This document shows, in pieces, positions 38,594 to 49,475 of a stretch of 64,000 bases of DNA. The stretch covers positions 1,194,001 through 1,258,000 of the forward strand of contig NC_133526.1 of the NCBI RefSeq assembly GCF_048544455.1, in the 5' to 3' direction. Numbering within the stretch: position 1 is the first letter of the stretch; every line of letters starts with the position of its first letter. The translations under genes were made by a program, and so were the position numbers. Below the pieces are notes generated by a model. That model made no database searches. It was given only the letters and a program-made list of their open reading frames with translations, and was not told where the DNA came from. This DNA comes from Silene latifolia. Lineage: Eukaryota; Streptophyta; Magnoliopsida; Caryophyllales; Caryophyllaceae.

Positions 38594-39599
38594 GTTTCTT
38601 ATTCATAAAAGAGAATTCTAATGCTTATAAATATTGATCTATGAGAAAAGATAGATAACATAGGGAATAAATGTTGATTCCATCTATTAAAAAGATAATA
38701 TTTGAACCGTTTTAAATGGAAATAGGATATCTTTATCTTTATAAAGACATTATTGCAATAATTTTAGAAACTTTCTATATTTTATTCGTAGCCAACTTGA
38801 AGAAGAAAACAAACGCCAAAGAAATAAAACGTTAATCATTCTCTCTTTCTACGCCCTGTGATGTGTCATATCTCGTATGAGGCTATCTTCCTCATTGAAA
38901 TTAGATGATTGATCGGTAACTAATGCTTATTGAGAATGCATAAATGAATCATTCAAGTTTGTTGTTATAATTTTGGCTATATCGTCCACCTTCATCATTC
39001 TGACACCCATTAGAGAACCGATAAGCATGGGCGGCTGAGAACCATCGTGTTGTTTTCTTGTGGTCGGTACGGTGTGTTAGAATGGGTCTAGCTAGCTAAA
39101 GGGCGTGAGTTGTTGAACGGTGTGAGAAAGTTGCGGCTGACAATGGCCGACGTGAGATGAGTCGTTGAAAGTGTACTGTATGCAGACAGTGTCCGTCGTT
39201 CAGGTTGTCGGAGCCCGCAAGCAGGACGCTTTAGTGAGGATTTGGGTACGACTTATGTGGTTGATGGCGGAACACGGATGGTGTTAGGGTAGTGGCTGGT
39301 AGTTGTTCGGTCGGCGCCTAGAGACTTGTGTCTTAGGACGGTGGGATGGGTGATGACTGATGGTGATGGCAGATTGGAAGGGTAGGGTGATAAACTTTAC
39401 CGAATTTCAATACATACATATGCATACATAAGTGTATATTATGAATAATATATACAGGATATCTTATTGAAGGAGAATTTGACATGTCATCAACTCCTTA
39501 TTGTTAGAATGCCATATAAGCAGTTATTTAGAAGATTAATATATAGATAGATAGATAGATAATAATCACCTTTACGACTCTACAAGTAATGACTACAAG

Positions 39600-40116
39600 T
39601 AGAGGTGGCAATCGGGTCACTCTGGTCAGTTATGGGTCGGGTCAAGGCGGGTCGGATCATTTCGGGTTCGGGTTATGTCGGGTCAGTGACGGGATCGGGT
39701 CGGTTCGGTTCATGTCGGGTCATCTTCGGGTCGAGTCATCAATGGGTCGCAAGTCGGGTCGGGTCAGTGTCGGGTCAGGTTATCCGCATATATTTTATCT
39801 TATATACTTAGTTTTAGATGGTTATTTTATGTTTAAATAATGGGTAGGTGTATTAATTGTAGTTTTATGTGAAAATAATTAAGATGAATGTTAATTTGAT
39901 GTTATTTAAACCATTATTAAGCTAGTTCAGTATCCGGTCATCTATCGGGTTGAGAAAATATCGGGTCACGGGTCGGGTCAGGTCGGGTCGGGTTTGGGTT
40001 GGAAAAAATAAGGCTGCTATCGATTATCGGGTCGGGTCAGTTCGGTTTCGGGTTGCATCGGGTCGGGTTTCGATCGGGTCGGGTTTCTCGGGTCGGGTCA
40101 GCTTTTGCCAGCTCTA
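39600..40116. mobile_element. hAT-type MITE with CGGGTC repeats (copy 1)
   Basis: 517 bp, inverted ends TAGAGGTGGCAA / TAGAGCTGGCAAAA, and an exact 8-bp target duplication ACTACAAG (39592-39599, 40117-40124). Two CGGGTC-rich arms surround an AT-rich centre. Clearly the same family as 44384-44896. Confidence 0.92.
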
Positions 40117-40181
40117 ACTACAAGTCTACAACCCACATACTATTCAAATATATACGCACTTTGTCCGAAACATTCTTACCC

Positions 40182-40284
40182 TTGATTGATTTATTTGCTA
40201 GTTGCAATATGTAATTATGTATGGCCGGCACCGTGACTGTGCTCCCGCACCTCAGTAATTAAACAAGACTCGTAAACTAATTAG
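40182..40284 (+). promoter_or_regulatory. Extra copy of the RLK upstream block
   Basis: Carries GCTAGTTGCAATATGTAATTA, GGCCGGCACCGTGACTGTGC, CCGCACCTCAGTAA and AAACAAGACTCGTAAACTAA, nearly the same as 40489-40587, about 300 bp downstream. No 8CM exon follows this copy, so it is either a local duplication or what remains of a lost first exon region. Confidence 0.6.
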
Positions 40285-40488
40285 AAAAATAATTACACAG
40301 CGGATTAATATACTATACAACTATCAATATATTCCTCGTAAACTAATTACTCCGTAATTTAATTTAATTTAATTTAATTTTTTTTTTTTTTTTTTTTTTT
40401 TTTTGCTATTCCGTATTTGAAATCTTCCCTCCACTCCCGCAACCGGCATACCATTCAAATATATAAGCACTCCCTGAACATTTGTATT

Positions 40489-40587
40489 TTTGATTATTAG
40501 CTAGTTGCATTATGTAATTACGTATGGCCGGCATCGTGAATGTGCACCCGCACTTCAGAAATTAAACAAGACTTGTAAACTAATTAA
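40489..40587 (+). promoter_or_regulatory. Conserved upstream block of RLK copy B
   Basis: GCTAGTTGCATTATGTAATTA (with the first base in a TAGC context), GGCCGGCATCGTGAATGTGC, ACCCGCACTTCAG, AAACAAGACTTGTAAACTAA. It ends about 95 bp before the start codon of copy B. A long T tract (about 40380-40404) separates it from the extra copy. Confidence 0.65.
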
Positions 40588-40680
40588 AAAATTACACAAC
40601 GGAATAATATGCATACAACTTATAAATGCCCCTTAATCGTTTCTATATGATAGAAAAAATTATATACAAAAAGCAACAAA

Positions 40681-43600
40681 ATGTCGAAATTAACGGCTTT
40701 GAAATTGATATTGGCGACGATCGTGTTACTATGGTTTGGGTCACCAACATTTGCACAACAATTAAGTATAAGGAATATAATATTACTATTATAATATAAT
40801 TCACAATATGGCAATATTGTGATTGCCTAAGATTATATTAGTCCTAGTTTTCTATATTGTGTTAAATATATCTTTATGATATATTCTAGTTAGATTGAGT
40901 TTCCAATTATTGTCGTCTTGTAATTGCTATATAAGCTTCTCTTTGTTATCAATAATATTTATGTAATCAATTCAATACAATTATATTTCTCTACATGGTA
41001 TCAGAAGGGTAAGATCCAAGGACCTTCACATACACAAACCCTACCACAAAAACAACCACCACCAACGTTTTTCCGCTGTCGGCCGGAGGTGGTTGCCATC
41101 TCTTCCATCTCCGGCGGGCTTACTGATTAGCCTACAGCCCTACACCGATCTCGTTTCGTGCATTCTATAATCTTAATCTTCATCTTCATAAACCAATTCT
41201 ACTCTCCCTCAACTTCTGCCCATCTACAAAACTTTTGGGTTGACAGATACGTAAACCTCAACCAATTCCAATATACTTCTCTTTTCTCATATAGTTTGTC
41301 CAAGTCTATTCCTTCTCTTTGCTGGCATCTACAAAGTCTCTATCTTTCTTCTATTCTATTGATGTTAACACGATGCCAAACGTCTTTGGCCATGTCCCCT
41401 TTTAGTAATTCCCGTAACCCTATATTCCCGTAATCCAAATTTCATAAACCAGTTGCTCACAAAAAGTGTCAATCTCCCTACGTGCTTCAACTTTATTCCT
41501 TGCCTTTACTCTTTATCATTAGTTTCTTTCACTAAAACCAATGACCTCTTCCCTGATCATCCTTCATATGGACCATAAAATTTCTCTACAACGGATTCTC
41601 TTCTTTCCTAAAACATTCTTCAACAAATCAGGTAACCAGTCTATTACGGAGTATAATGCATCATCGGACCATAAAATTCGAGCACCACGTCTGCTCACTT
41701 TGCCTCACAATTCCGAGCCGCCATCTCTTCCATTCATTCCGGTCGAATATTTCGACACCAAATTTTCGGACAATATTGTTCAACCGATTTTTCAGCCTAT
41801 CTTCCCATCTTTTAATCATATCTCACAATTAAAAGTCTTTCATCACTTCTCATCCTTCTCTTATTGAAAGCAAGCTCCCTCAAACTTTACTCCTCTTCTA
41901 AATTGGGTTGCCCGCTACGTAAACCTGAATCCCTTACTTCTTTCTTGATTAAAGTTTTCTCCTTCTCCATAATCTCAAGCTTGTCAACTGGTATCATTAT
42001 GACTCTTTTGGCAGTTCATCAAAGCTATTCTGAACGTTCATGCCTAGTTGCCTTTAATGTCGTCCTTTACTCTCTCAACTTTAAAGGCACCCCCTTATAA
42101 GCTTTTATCTCTCCTTTCCAATACTAACGTGATGCAAATTGCCATAGTCCATGCGGCATGTCTTCGTCTTCCTCCCTCTAGAGTCTAGTCTATTGCTCTT
42201 CTTACGGTTGTTTTTCCTTTGTGTCCCCACACAAATTGCAAAGACTTGGCTTCTTTAGCCTAATGTCCTATCAAAATACTCACTCGTTCGTTGTATGGTT
42301 TCTCTCCTCCAAAAATTTAACTCTTTCAATCCCTCAACTACCTCTAATTTTCATCTCTCGAATAAATTCTTTGACAAATTTACTCTCGTCTTCAAAAAAA
42401 AAAAAAAAAAAAAATTGGCCACTGTTTTCTCTTGGCCATCGTCAATCTCTATCACATCATGGCCTTTACAAAATTCTCTCACAAAAATAAAACAAGTCAT
42501 CTTTCTTAGCCTTTTTCCAAATTTCGTCCCAAAACAAAGTCATCTTATAAAAATATTTCTCCTCTTCTATAAAAGTCATGATCTAACGCTCAAATTTGGA
42601 TCCCTATAACACCGTACTACAAATTTTACGGTGCACTTATCGCACATCTATGGCGATTCTCACGCTCCTCGAATTTCTATGTCTCTCTTTTCCTCCCTTA
42701 TTCACTATGGCAGAATTAAGGCTCCTACGACCTACCACTCGTCTATGTCTTGCTACTTCTTCTGGCTCAAGATTGCAGTCCCGTCTTCTTCTTCTCAAGA
42801 TTGTCCTTCCCCTTCGGTCGTCCATCTTGCGGGGGCGTATAAGGAATATAATATTACTATTATAATATAATTCACAATATGGCAATATTGTGATTGCCTA
42901 AGATTATATTAGTCCTAGTTTTCTATATTGTGTTAAATATATCTTTATGATATATTCTAGTTAGATTGAGTTTCCAATTATTGTCGTCTTGTAATTGCTA
43001 TATAAGCTTCTCTTTGTTATCAATAATATTTATGTAATCAATTCAATACAATTATATTTCTCTACATTAAGTGCCAGTACTTCTACACCATGCGTTACAA
43101 AAGTAGTAGAAGGCATATGCAGCATTGCATTATTGGCCGACTCCGATAAGTGTTGCAACACCGTTTTAAACGAAACTAAGGCCGATCTCGACTGTATGTG
43201 CACCGCTTTTGACTCGGATTCAGATTTCCTCTATTCTTTTACGATATCCTGCATTAGCTCCACATACGACCGAGTTATCAAAATTTGCCAGGGTATAATA
43301 ATAATCTTCTCTTTTAATTACGAATTCATTTTACGTAACGTAAATTTGTTTGTTTTTTTTTTTTTTTTTTTAATGGAAGACTATTACGGAGTATTATTAT
43401 TTTCGTTTTGTGCTTTACAGATTATTTAATTGCTCAGAAAACAACACCAAGTTCCGATACACCTTCTTCCCCAAGTTCCAGTTTACTTACACCCCCAAGT
43501 TCCGATATATTTTCACCCCCAGGTAATATGTAGACTTGACTCGAGTAACGATATCTGTCTTAAGAAGAAACTAAGAAAGCGGGTCAAATATGTTCTCACC

Positions 43601-46600
43601 TATATAGGACAAATCTTTATTAGTCATTAGACATCCTTCTTTTTGTCTCATATATTATATATTCATATTGTCCCGTTTTAAGTTTAAGACATATACTATC
43701 GCCTTAACAAGAATTTGTTTTTGATTATGAATGAACCGTTTGCCATAACACGTTAAAAAAAAGTCAGCATGACGATTTTGCTTATTACAATAGGAAATTA
43801 TTTGGCTCTTAAGTCAAATGATTGAGACATACACCGTAGAGTCGTAGACATAGTGGAAGTCGTAGATTCCATTTATCCTTTAATTTCTTTATTATTTATT
43901 TGTTTGGATCATGATTCGGTGATTTTTTTCTAATTTCGCATGGATCATTTGTTTACCTATTTTATTTTTAGGTATTTTGTTCATTTTTTTTACTCTAACT
44001 TAGGGAATGTTTTTGTAGGGTAATTTGATAGTTCAGATAACTCTTTGTCCACTTGTCACTCGATAACAATATCGTAAAAAAATGATTAGGACGAGGACGA
44101 AGAGAGTATATACCGAGATTAAGTTTTGCAATAAAATTTCGCAAAATCAAATGCAAAGAACTTGACACCCTTATTATGAAAAGTGGTAGTTCACCGAAGT
44201 TATTTAAGTGGGATTTTGATATGATTTTACCATAATATTTGGATAGAATAATTCTTATATAAAATCGTTTAAAAGTATCCGTTGTTCAAATTGATTAGGG
44301 AATTTAAAGATATAGTTAAAGCCTATGCTGCTCGGATTAGGTTAAAAGTATCCGTTATGGATGCATGACGACTCACGCGTAAGTAGAGGTGGCAATCGGG
44401 TCACTCGGGTCGGTTACGGGTCGGGTCAAAGCGGGTCGGGTCATATCGGGTTCGGGTTGTGACGGGTTAGCGGCGGGTCGGGTCGATTACGGTTCATGTT
44501 GGGTCATCTTCGGGTGGGGTCATCAGCGGGTCGCAAGTCGGGTCGGATCAATATCGGGTCAGATTATAAACATATGTTTTCTCTTATGTATTTAGTTTTA
44601 GATGGGTAAATTTCTGAAACAACGTGTAGGTGCATTAATTGTAATTTAAGTGAAAATAATTAAGATTAATGTCAATTTGGTCTTATTTACACCATTATTA
44701 AGCTAATTCACTATCGGGTTGAGTCAATATCGGATCACGGGTCGGTTCAGGTCGGGTTCGGGTTGGAAAAAATAAGGTTGTTATCGTTATCGGGTCGGGT
44801 TGGGTCGGGTCGGTTCGGTTTCGGGTCACCCAATTTTCGGGTTGTATCGGGTCGGGTTTCGGGCGGGTCGAGTCGGGTCAGTTTTTGCCAGCTCTACGCG
44901 TAAGGCGTATCCAAGGGTCGGATTCAAATATTTTATTTAAAAAATTCATGTTTTTGATTTAAAACGAGATGTCCAAATGTCCTACCCATCTCCAAGTGTC
45001 GAGAGTGCGACACAGATACTCGAGGTAATATTGAAGAGTCTGAACAATGTAGGTTAGACTTTAGAGCCACTTAGAGGCCGGGCTTGTACTTTTGTTGATG
45101 ATTGATTATCTTAATTGACATAGTTTTTTTGTTAATACTCACAGCCAGTTCAACTAAATCAGCTGGTTCACCTCCAGTAGACACTTCACCAACATCATCA
45201 GGTAAGAACTAAGGCATCTATTTCTAGAGCGCCGAGTAATTTTTGGATGGGCTGTTTTCAAGTTATTTGTGGATTAATGTTAGTTTCTGATACTAGAAAT
45301 TCAGCTCGGGTTTAATAAGTTCGGGTCAACTTGAGTCCTCAATAATTCGGGTGCAGGTCGAGTTTTGGGTCGGGTTTATTTTGTCAGGTCTATGATAAAG
45401 TAGCTTTGAAACTGTAACACAGGATGATTTACGAAAAGCACTAGTCTTACCGTAGAATTTGTGCTAATTTTGAACATGTGATCTATTGTCCACGAAGCTC
45501 AGTTCCAGTTACGAGGATAAGACGTTTGTTTACATGATGTGCAGGGACAGGAAACCAATCGAATATAACTGCCATTGTTGTTGTATCAGTAGTCATCACC
45601 GTAGTGGTGATAATTATCATTATTGGCATATCTATCTTTTGCATTTGCAGAGGGCGAGAAAAGACGAGACCAAATACTTCCCTTCATCATCCTTATAATC
45701 CTTATACCTATAATGGTAATCCTTATACTTTTAACTCAATATCATCGCTTAAGTAATCTCGAAACTCATTAATCTTAACAATTGCAAATGTAGAGGCAGA
45801 GGTAATAAAGAACCAGGGACTGTCAAGTCAGAGTGTTTTTACTCATGTTCCTACCGTATCCCAGCCTTCGATATCCACAGTGTCTCAGAGGTCTCAGGGG
45901 TATTCTTCGGTGAGCAATAGGGTCGGTTTCAGGACGGACGAATCGCTGCAATATGAATTAGCAACTCTTCTAGCTGCCACTAATAATTTCTCTGATGACA
46001 ATATTATAGGCCGAGGTGGTTTTGGTTCTGTTTACAAGGTATGCATGGTGGTACTAAACTTAATACCAGAAGTGACGCTATTTCATTTTCCGTCAAAAAA
46101 ATCCCAGGTCTCTTTTCTTGGTGAAACCTTGTGATTTTTTAAAAACCTTAATATTTTAAATTCACTCATAAAAATGTTTTTTTTTATAAACCTTTTACAC
46201 GTACATATCTTTTAATCACTAATAAACACTTTTTTGTAAAAATTTGTATAAATAAAAAAAACCAAATTATCAAAGTAAGGTTTATTTAGGATCTATTAAT
46301 AATTTTCATGCTAGTTTGTCTTATCTCGGTCGTTGTTCTCCGGTTAGTTCTGGTATAAAATACTAATATTAAACCCGTGTAAAAAATATACAATAAAAAT
46401 ACATTTGTATAATTAATAAGTACTCCGTATAAGTTAACGAGTCGGGAATTATGCTAAATGATGATCGGAAATGAAATACGGTGGGAGTTCGAATATATAC
46501 AGCGTAATGTAGGTGGTAATAAACGAAATTCCAGATGATAGTTTGTAAAATGCGGTAAATATTACTCCGTAGGTGATAAGTAACAGTTTTCACTAAAATT

Positions 46601-48781
46601 AATGTGACTATTTTCCACATCTTTGTATGAAATTTAAATCTAAGGTTTTACCAATATATATTTCCTTTATCCCTTGCTTGTAGGGCACCTTATTAGATGG
46701 ACGAGAAATAGCTGTGAAAAGGCTATCACACGAGTCAGGGCAAGGTGATACAGAATTTAAGGCTGAAATCGAACTTGCAAAACTTCAGCATCGAAATCTT
46801 GTTCAATTGTTAGGATTTTGCTTAACGGAGAATGAGGCGTTACTCGTGTATGAATTACTGCCTAACAAGAGTCTCGACTATTTCCTATTCGGTAAATTTA
46901 TACATTATACTCACTCCATTTCATTTTTACAGATGATTATGAATTGTGAAGAGTTAAGAACGATTAACACCTAAGAGGGGGAGGGGTGAATTAGGTGTAC
47001 CTTTTAAAATTTTTATTCTTAACTTAGTTAATTAACTACTTTAAGCTAAGAATAAAGAAGTACAAGACTTGAGAAACTTAATTGAATGTAAGTTCACAAG
47101 AAGGTCATGAGCTTCTATGTCACGGTATAGGTGATCGTGTGACACGAACTTGACTAGGTACATGCGAGAAATAGCAAAGTGGAAGAACGTAAAAGTAAAT
47201 GAACAAACAAACGATATTTTAAAAATTGGTTCAAATTTCTACTCCGAGGCCTACGTCCAACCGTTATTTTATTGCTTGTTTAGAAATTTACTCAAACTTA
47301 CTAAACCCCTTACAATGAAAATAACTCGCCAACCTACTCCGGTTGCACTCAAACTTAAAGCTACTCCGCTTCAAGAGTTTATGGGTTCTATCTCAAGGTG
47401 TTACAGAATCTTGAATCTCAAGAATTCACTTAAATGAACATGGAGATTACAATGAAGTACCAGAAACCACGGTACAGCGTACCGTTGCATGGTTTTGCCA
47501 TTACTTGACTTAAATGAGAATGTTACACTTACTCTTACATATATCGACTAAGGCTTTGGAAAGTATCATTGTCTTGACTTCCTTGATTGGCTTGATCATC
47601 TTGAATCATTGTTGAAAGTCCATTTGATTGCTTCATTCACTAATTATTTCAACTAAGAGCAAACAATCAAATAACAAAGGGACTTGGCATCATCAATTCA
47701 ATGTGTTCTAACAAATTGTTACACATGAATTAATAAATTAAAGTGTTCTCCGCCCTCGTACTAAGATGTCTAATGCATTCATTACGTGCTTTCACAACAC
47801 AGATGACACGAAAAGAGAAGAATTGGAGTGGCCAACTCGGTTTCAGATCATTAAGGGCATTGCGCGAGGATTGTTATATCTACACGATGACGCTCCTAAT
47901 CGAACAATCCATCGTGATCTTAAAGCACCTAATGTTTTGCTAGATGCTAAGATGAACCCGAAAATAGCAGACTTTGGGTTGGCTAGAATATGTGCGGCTG
48001 AACAAACCCATGTCTATACCCGTAACATAGCTGGAACTGGGTACGTCTCACTTATTAACTCTTCCTTTATTCTCTATCGAGAATTTTCTTAATTATGTTG
48101 TACTCGGTACATTATTGTTATTTTTATTCTAGAAGGGAAGATTAAAAATACGTATAAATATCGACTTATCAGTGCTGATTAATTACAGGGATTACATATC
48201 TCCCGAGTATAGATATCGTGGACAATTCTCAACAAAATCAGACGTTTATGCTTTTGGCGCGCTAGTTTTGGAGATTATCAGTGGACGAAGGATTGGTAGT
48301 CAATGTGGAGAACAAGCAGAAAACCTCATGGGCTTTGTGAGTAATGAATACGAGTATAATCCAATCTTATATATATCGGACGACATAATTCACATCCGTC
48401 GCGTTTAACTTAGTTTTTCGTTGTTTTACATCTAAATAAATTTCAAATGCGACATCTTTGTAGGCATGGAGATGTTGGACAAATGGAAATCCCTTGGAGC
48501 TTATGGACCCAATGTTAAAAGACTCGTATTCAAGTGATGAAGTCGAAAAATGCATCCATCTAGGTCTAGATTGCGTGCATGACGATGTTGACAAGAGGCC
48601 GGATATGTCGACAATAGTCCATAAGCTCAACACTAAACCTGAGGTTGGTATGCCTCAACAAGGATTCTTCAATAATAGTAGCTCCGATCAATCAACTACT
48701 ACATCGTCGACAACTTCACAAAGCGTCACTTCTAGTACAACTGATGTTAGCTTCTTAGCTTGGCCTCAGAAACAAAAGTAG
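40681..48781 (+). CDS. RLK copy B: 8-cysteine (LTP-type) receptor-like kinase, exon 1 split by an LTR element
   Basis: Exon 1 lies in two parts, 40681-40766 and 43072-43292, around the element at 40767-43066. Further exons: 43421-43522, 45145-45201, 45545-45715, 45794-46038, 46684-46891, 47803-48040, 48189-48336, 48464-48781. All other borders are GT/AG and in frame, and apart from the insertion the coding length is 598 codons. Exon 1: signal peptide and eight cysteines (CC and CMC present). Exons 2 and 3: Pro/Ser/Thr stalk with a repeated PSSD word. Exon 4: membrane helix ending FCICRGREK. Exons 5-9: kinase with [44 protein letters not shown]. The alphaC helix is one codon shorter than in A and C (EIELAKLQ). 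A full-length receptor is not expected from this allele, but the undamaged rest means the loss is very recent. Confidence 0.85.
40767..40995 (+). repeat. 5' LTR of the element in copy B
   Basis: 229 bp, TATAAGG...CTCTACA. It includes a CTATATAAGC box at about 40929-40938 that probably serves as the LTR's own TATA box. Confidence 0.93.
42838..43066 (+). repeat. 3' LTR of the element in copy B
   Basis: 229 bp, identical by eye to the 5' LTR. Its TATA box (about 43000) lies close upstream of the remaining part of the 8CM exon, so LTR-driven transcripts into the receptor gene are possible. Confidence 0.93.
44384..44896. mobile_element. hAT-type MITE with CGGGTC repeats (copy 2), intron 2 of RLK copy B
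   Basis: 513 bp, ends TAGAGGTGGCAA / TAGAGCTGGCAAAA, exact 8-bp target duplication CGCGTAAG (44376-44383, 44897-44904). The sequence follows the copy at 39600 throughout, including the AT-rich centre. Confidence 0.92.
46892..47802 (+). other. Intron 6 of RLK copy B with unassigned insert-like sequence
   Basis: This 911-bp intron separates the kinase N-lobe from the HRD exon. It contains ACCTAAGAGGGGGAGGGGTG near 46971, followed by about 700 bp unlike the corresponding introns of A and C. It could be the remnant of an inserted element, but I found no terminal repeats or target duplication. Confidence 0.4.
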
Positions 48782-49475
48782 CCGATGTTGGAGTTAACTA
48801 ACGTACACGCTCTAACAGTTCAGGGCCAAAGCCCAAAGGTTCTGAAAATCGGGGCCTCTTAAGTTCATCTACTTGCTTGAATACTCAGATTCAAGTAGCA
48901 TTTGCTATAAAAATTTATCATTCCTATTATTTAGGACCCTAATTTGACTTTACGAATTGGAGCTCTCAAATTCATTCGACGTTCTTGTAATCATTGTATC
49001 ATGATATCCAATTAATTTGTGAAAATAACATTGCCCTAAATCCGTAAAGGAAATTGCCTTCTCTCCTTTTTGCGCGCTTGGAGAGTTGCTAAAGTGCCTT
49101 CTCTCCTTGTTGTTCCCTTTGAAATCCCCCCCTCCCCTTAATAGCAATTTTTTTGAGACATTAACTAAATCATTGCCAAAGCCACGGTTCACATTGCTTA
49201 TATCCAAGATCGGCCTTGCTTTCCAACCGTCCATCCTGTGAGAGCGTATCAAAGATATTCATTAACACATTCACCTCCTATAATCAAAAGATAACAACAA
49301 TCAACCTTAGCAACAATCAATCACCATATCAATCCCAACAATTTAGCTTCTATTCTCTACAACATAATAATTTAGGTATGCTTTTGTATGTTAATATGTA
49401 TAACCTTCTACTTGTACAAGTATAAACACTGTACTCGATGTCTCGATCGTAATCTATGAAATCATCGCAAGCTTC

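Larger units (their letters stand above)
31962..40680. other. Gene-free region between RLK copies A and B
   Basis: The first about 200 bp resemble the sequence after the stop of copy C (TTTGTAAAATGTC, TTCGCTTGTAAA, CATTCAACC) and are the 3' UTR. The rest holds a Helitron (33774-35550) with two other Helitron-like ends nearby (about 33610 and 34515, minus strand), a PIF/Harbinger-like element with a compound microsatellite (35619-37195), a Stowaway MITE (37544-37809), an inverted-repeat element at about 37924-38593, an ATAG microsatellite (about 39541-39562), a hAT MITE (39600-40116) and two copies of the RLK upstream block. I see no supportable gene; 38600-39540 and 36210-36770 are unassigned. 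Confidence 0.6.
40767..43066 (+). mobile_element. Non-autonomous LTR retrotransposon in exon 1 of RLK copy B
   Basis: A 2.3-kb element with 229-bp LTRs (40767-40995, 42838-43066) that I read as identical, a 5-bp target duplication TTAAG (40762-40766, 43067-43071), a primer site TGGTATCAGAAGGG right after the first LTR and a G-rich polypurine-like tract before the second. The interior is pyrimidine-rich and shows no gag or pol similarity, so it is a LARD/TRIM-like derivative, most likely mobilised by a Copia relative. Structurally it looks whole. Identical LTRs mean a very recent insertion. Confidence 0.93.

Noticed and set aside
41158-42870. Several open frames inside the LTR element of copy B
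   Set aside because: Ser/Leu/Phe-rich readings of pyrimidine-rich DNA; no similarity to gag, pol or captured host genes that I can recognise.
42995-43429. Apparent fusion of LTR sequence to the 8CM domain of copy B
   Set aside because: The frame starts at TTG, not ATG, inside the LTR; it is only the remaining exon part read backwards into the LTR. LTR-driven transcription is possible but a fusion protein is not supported.
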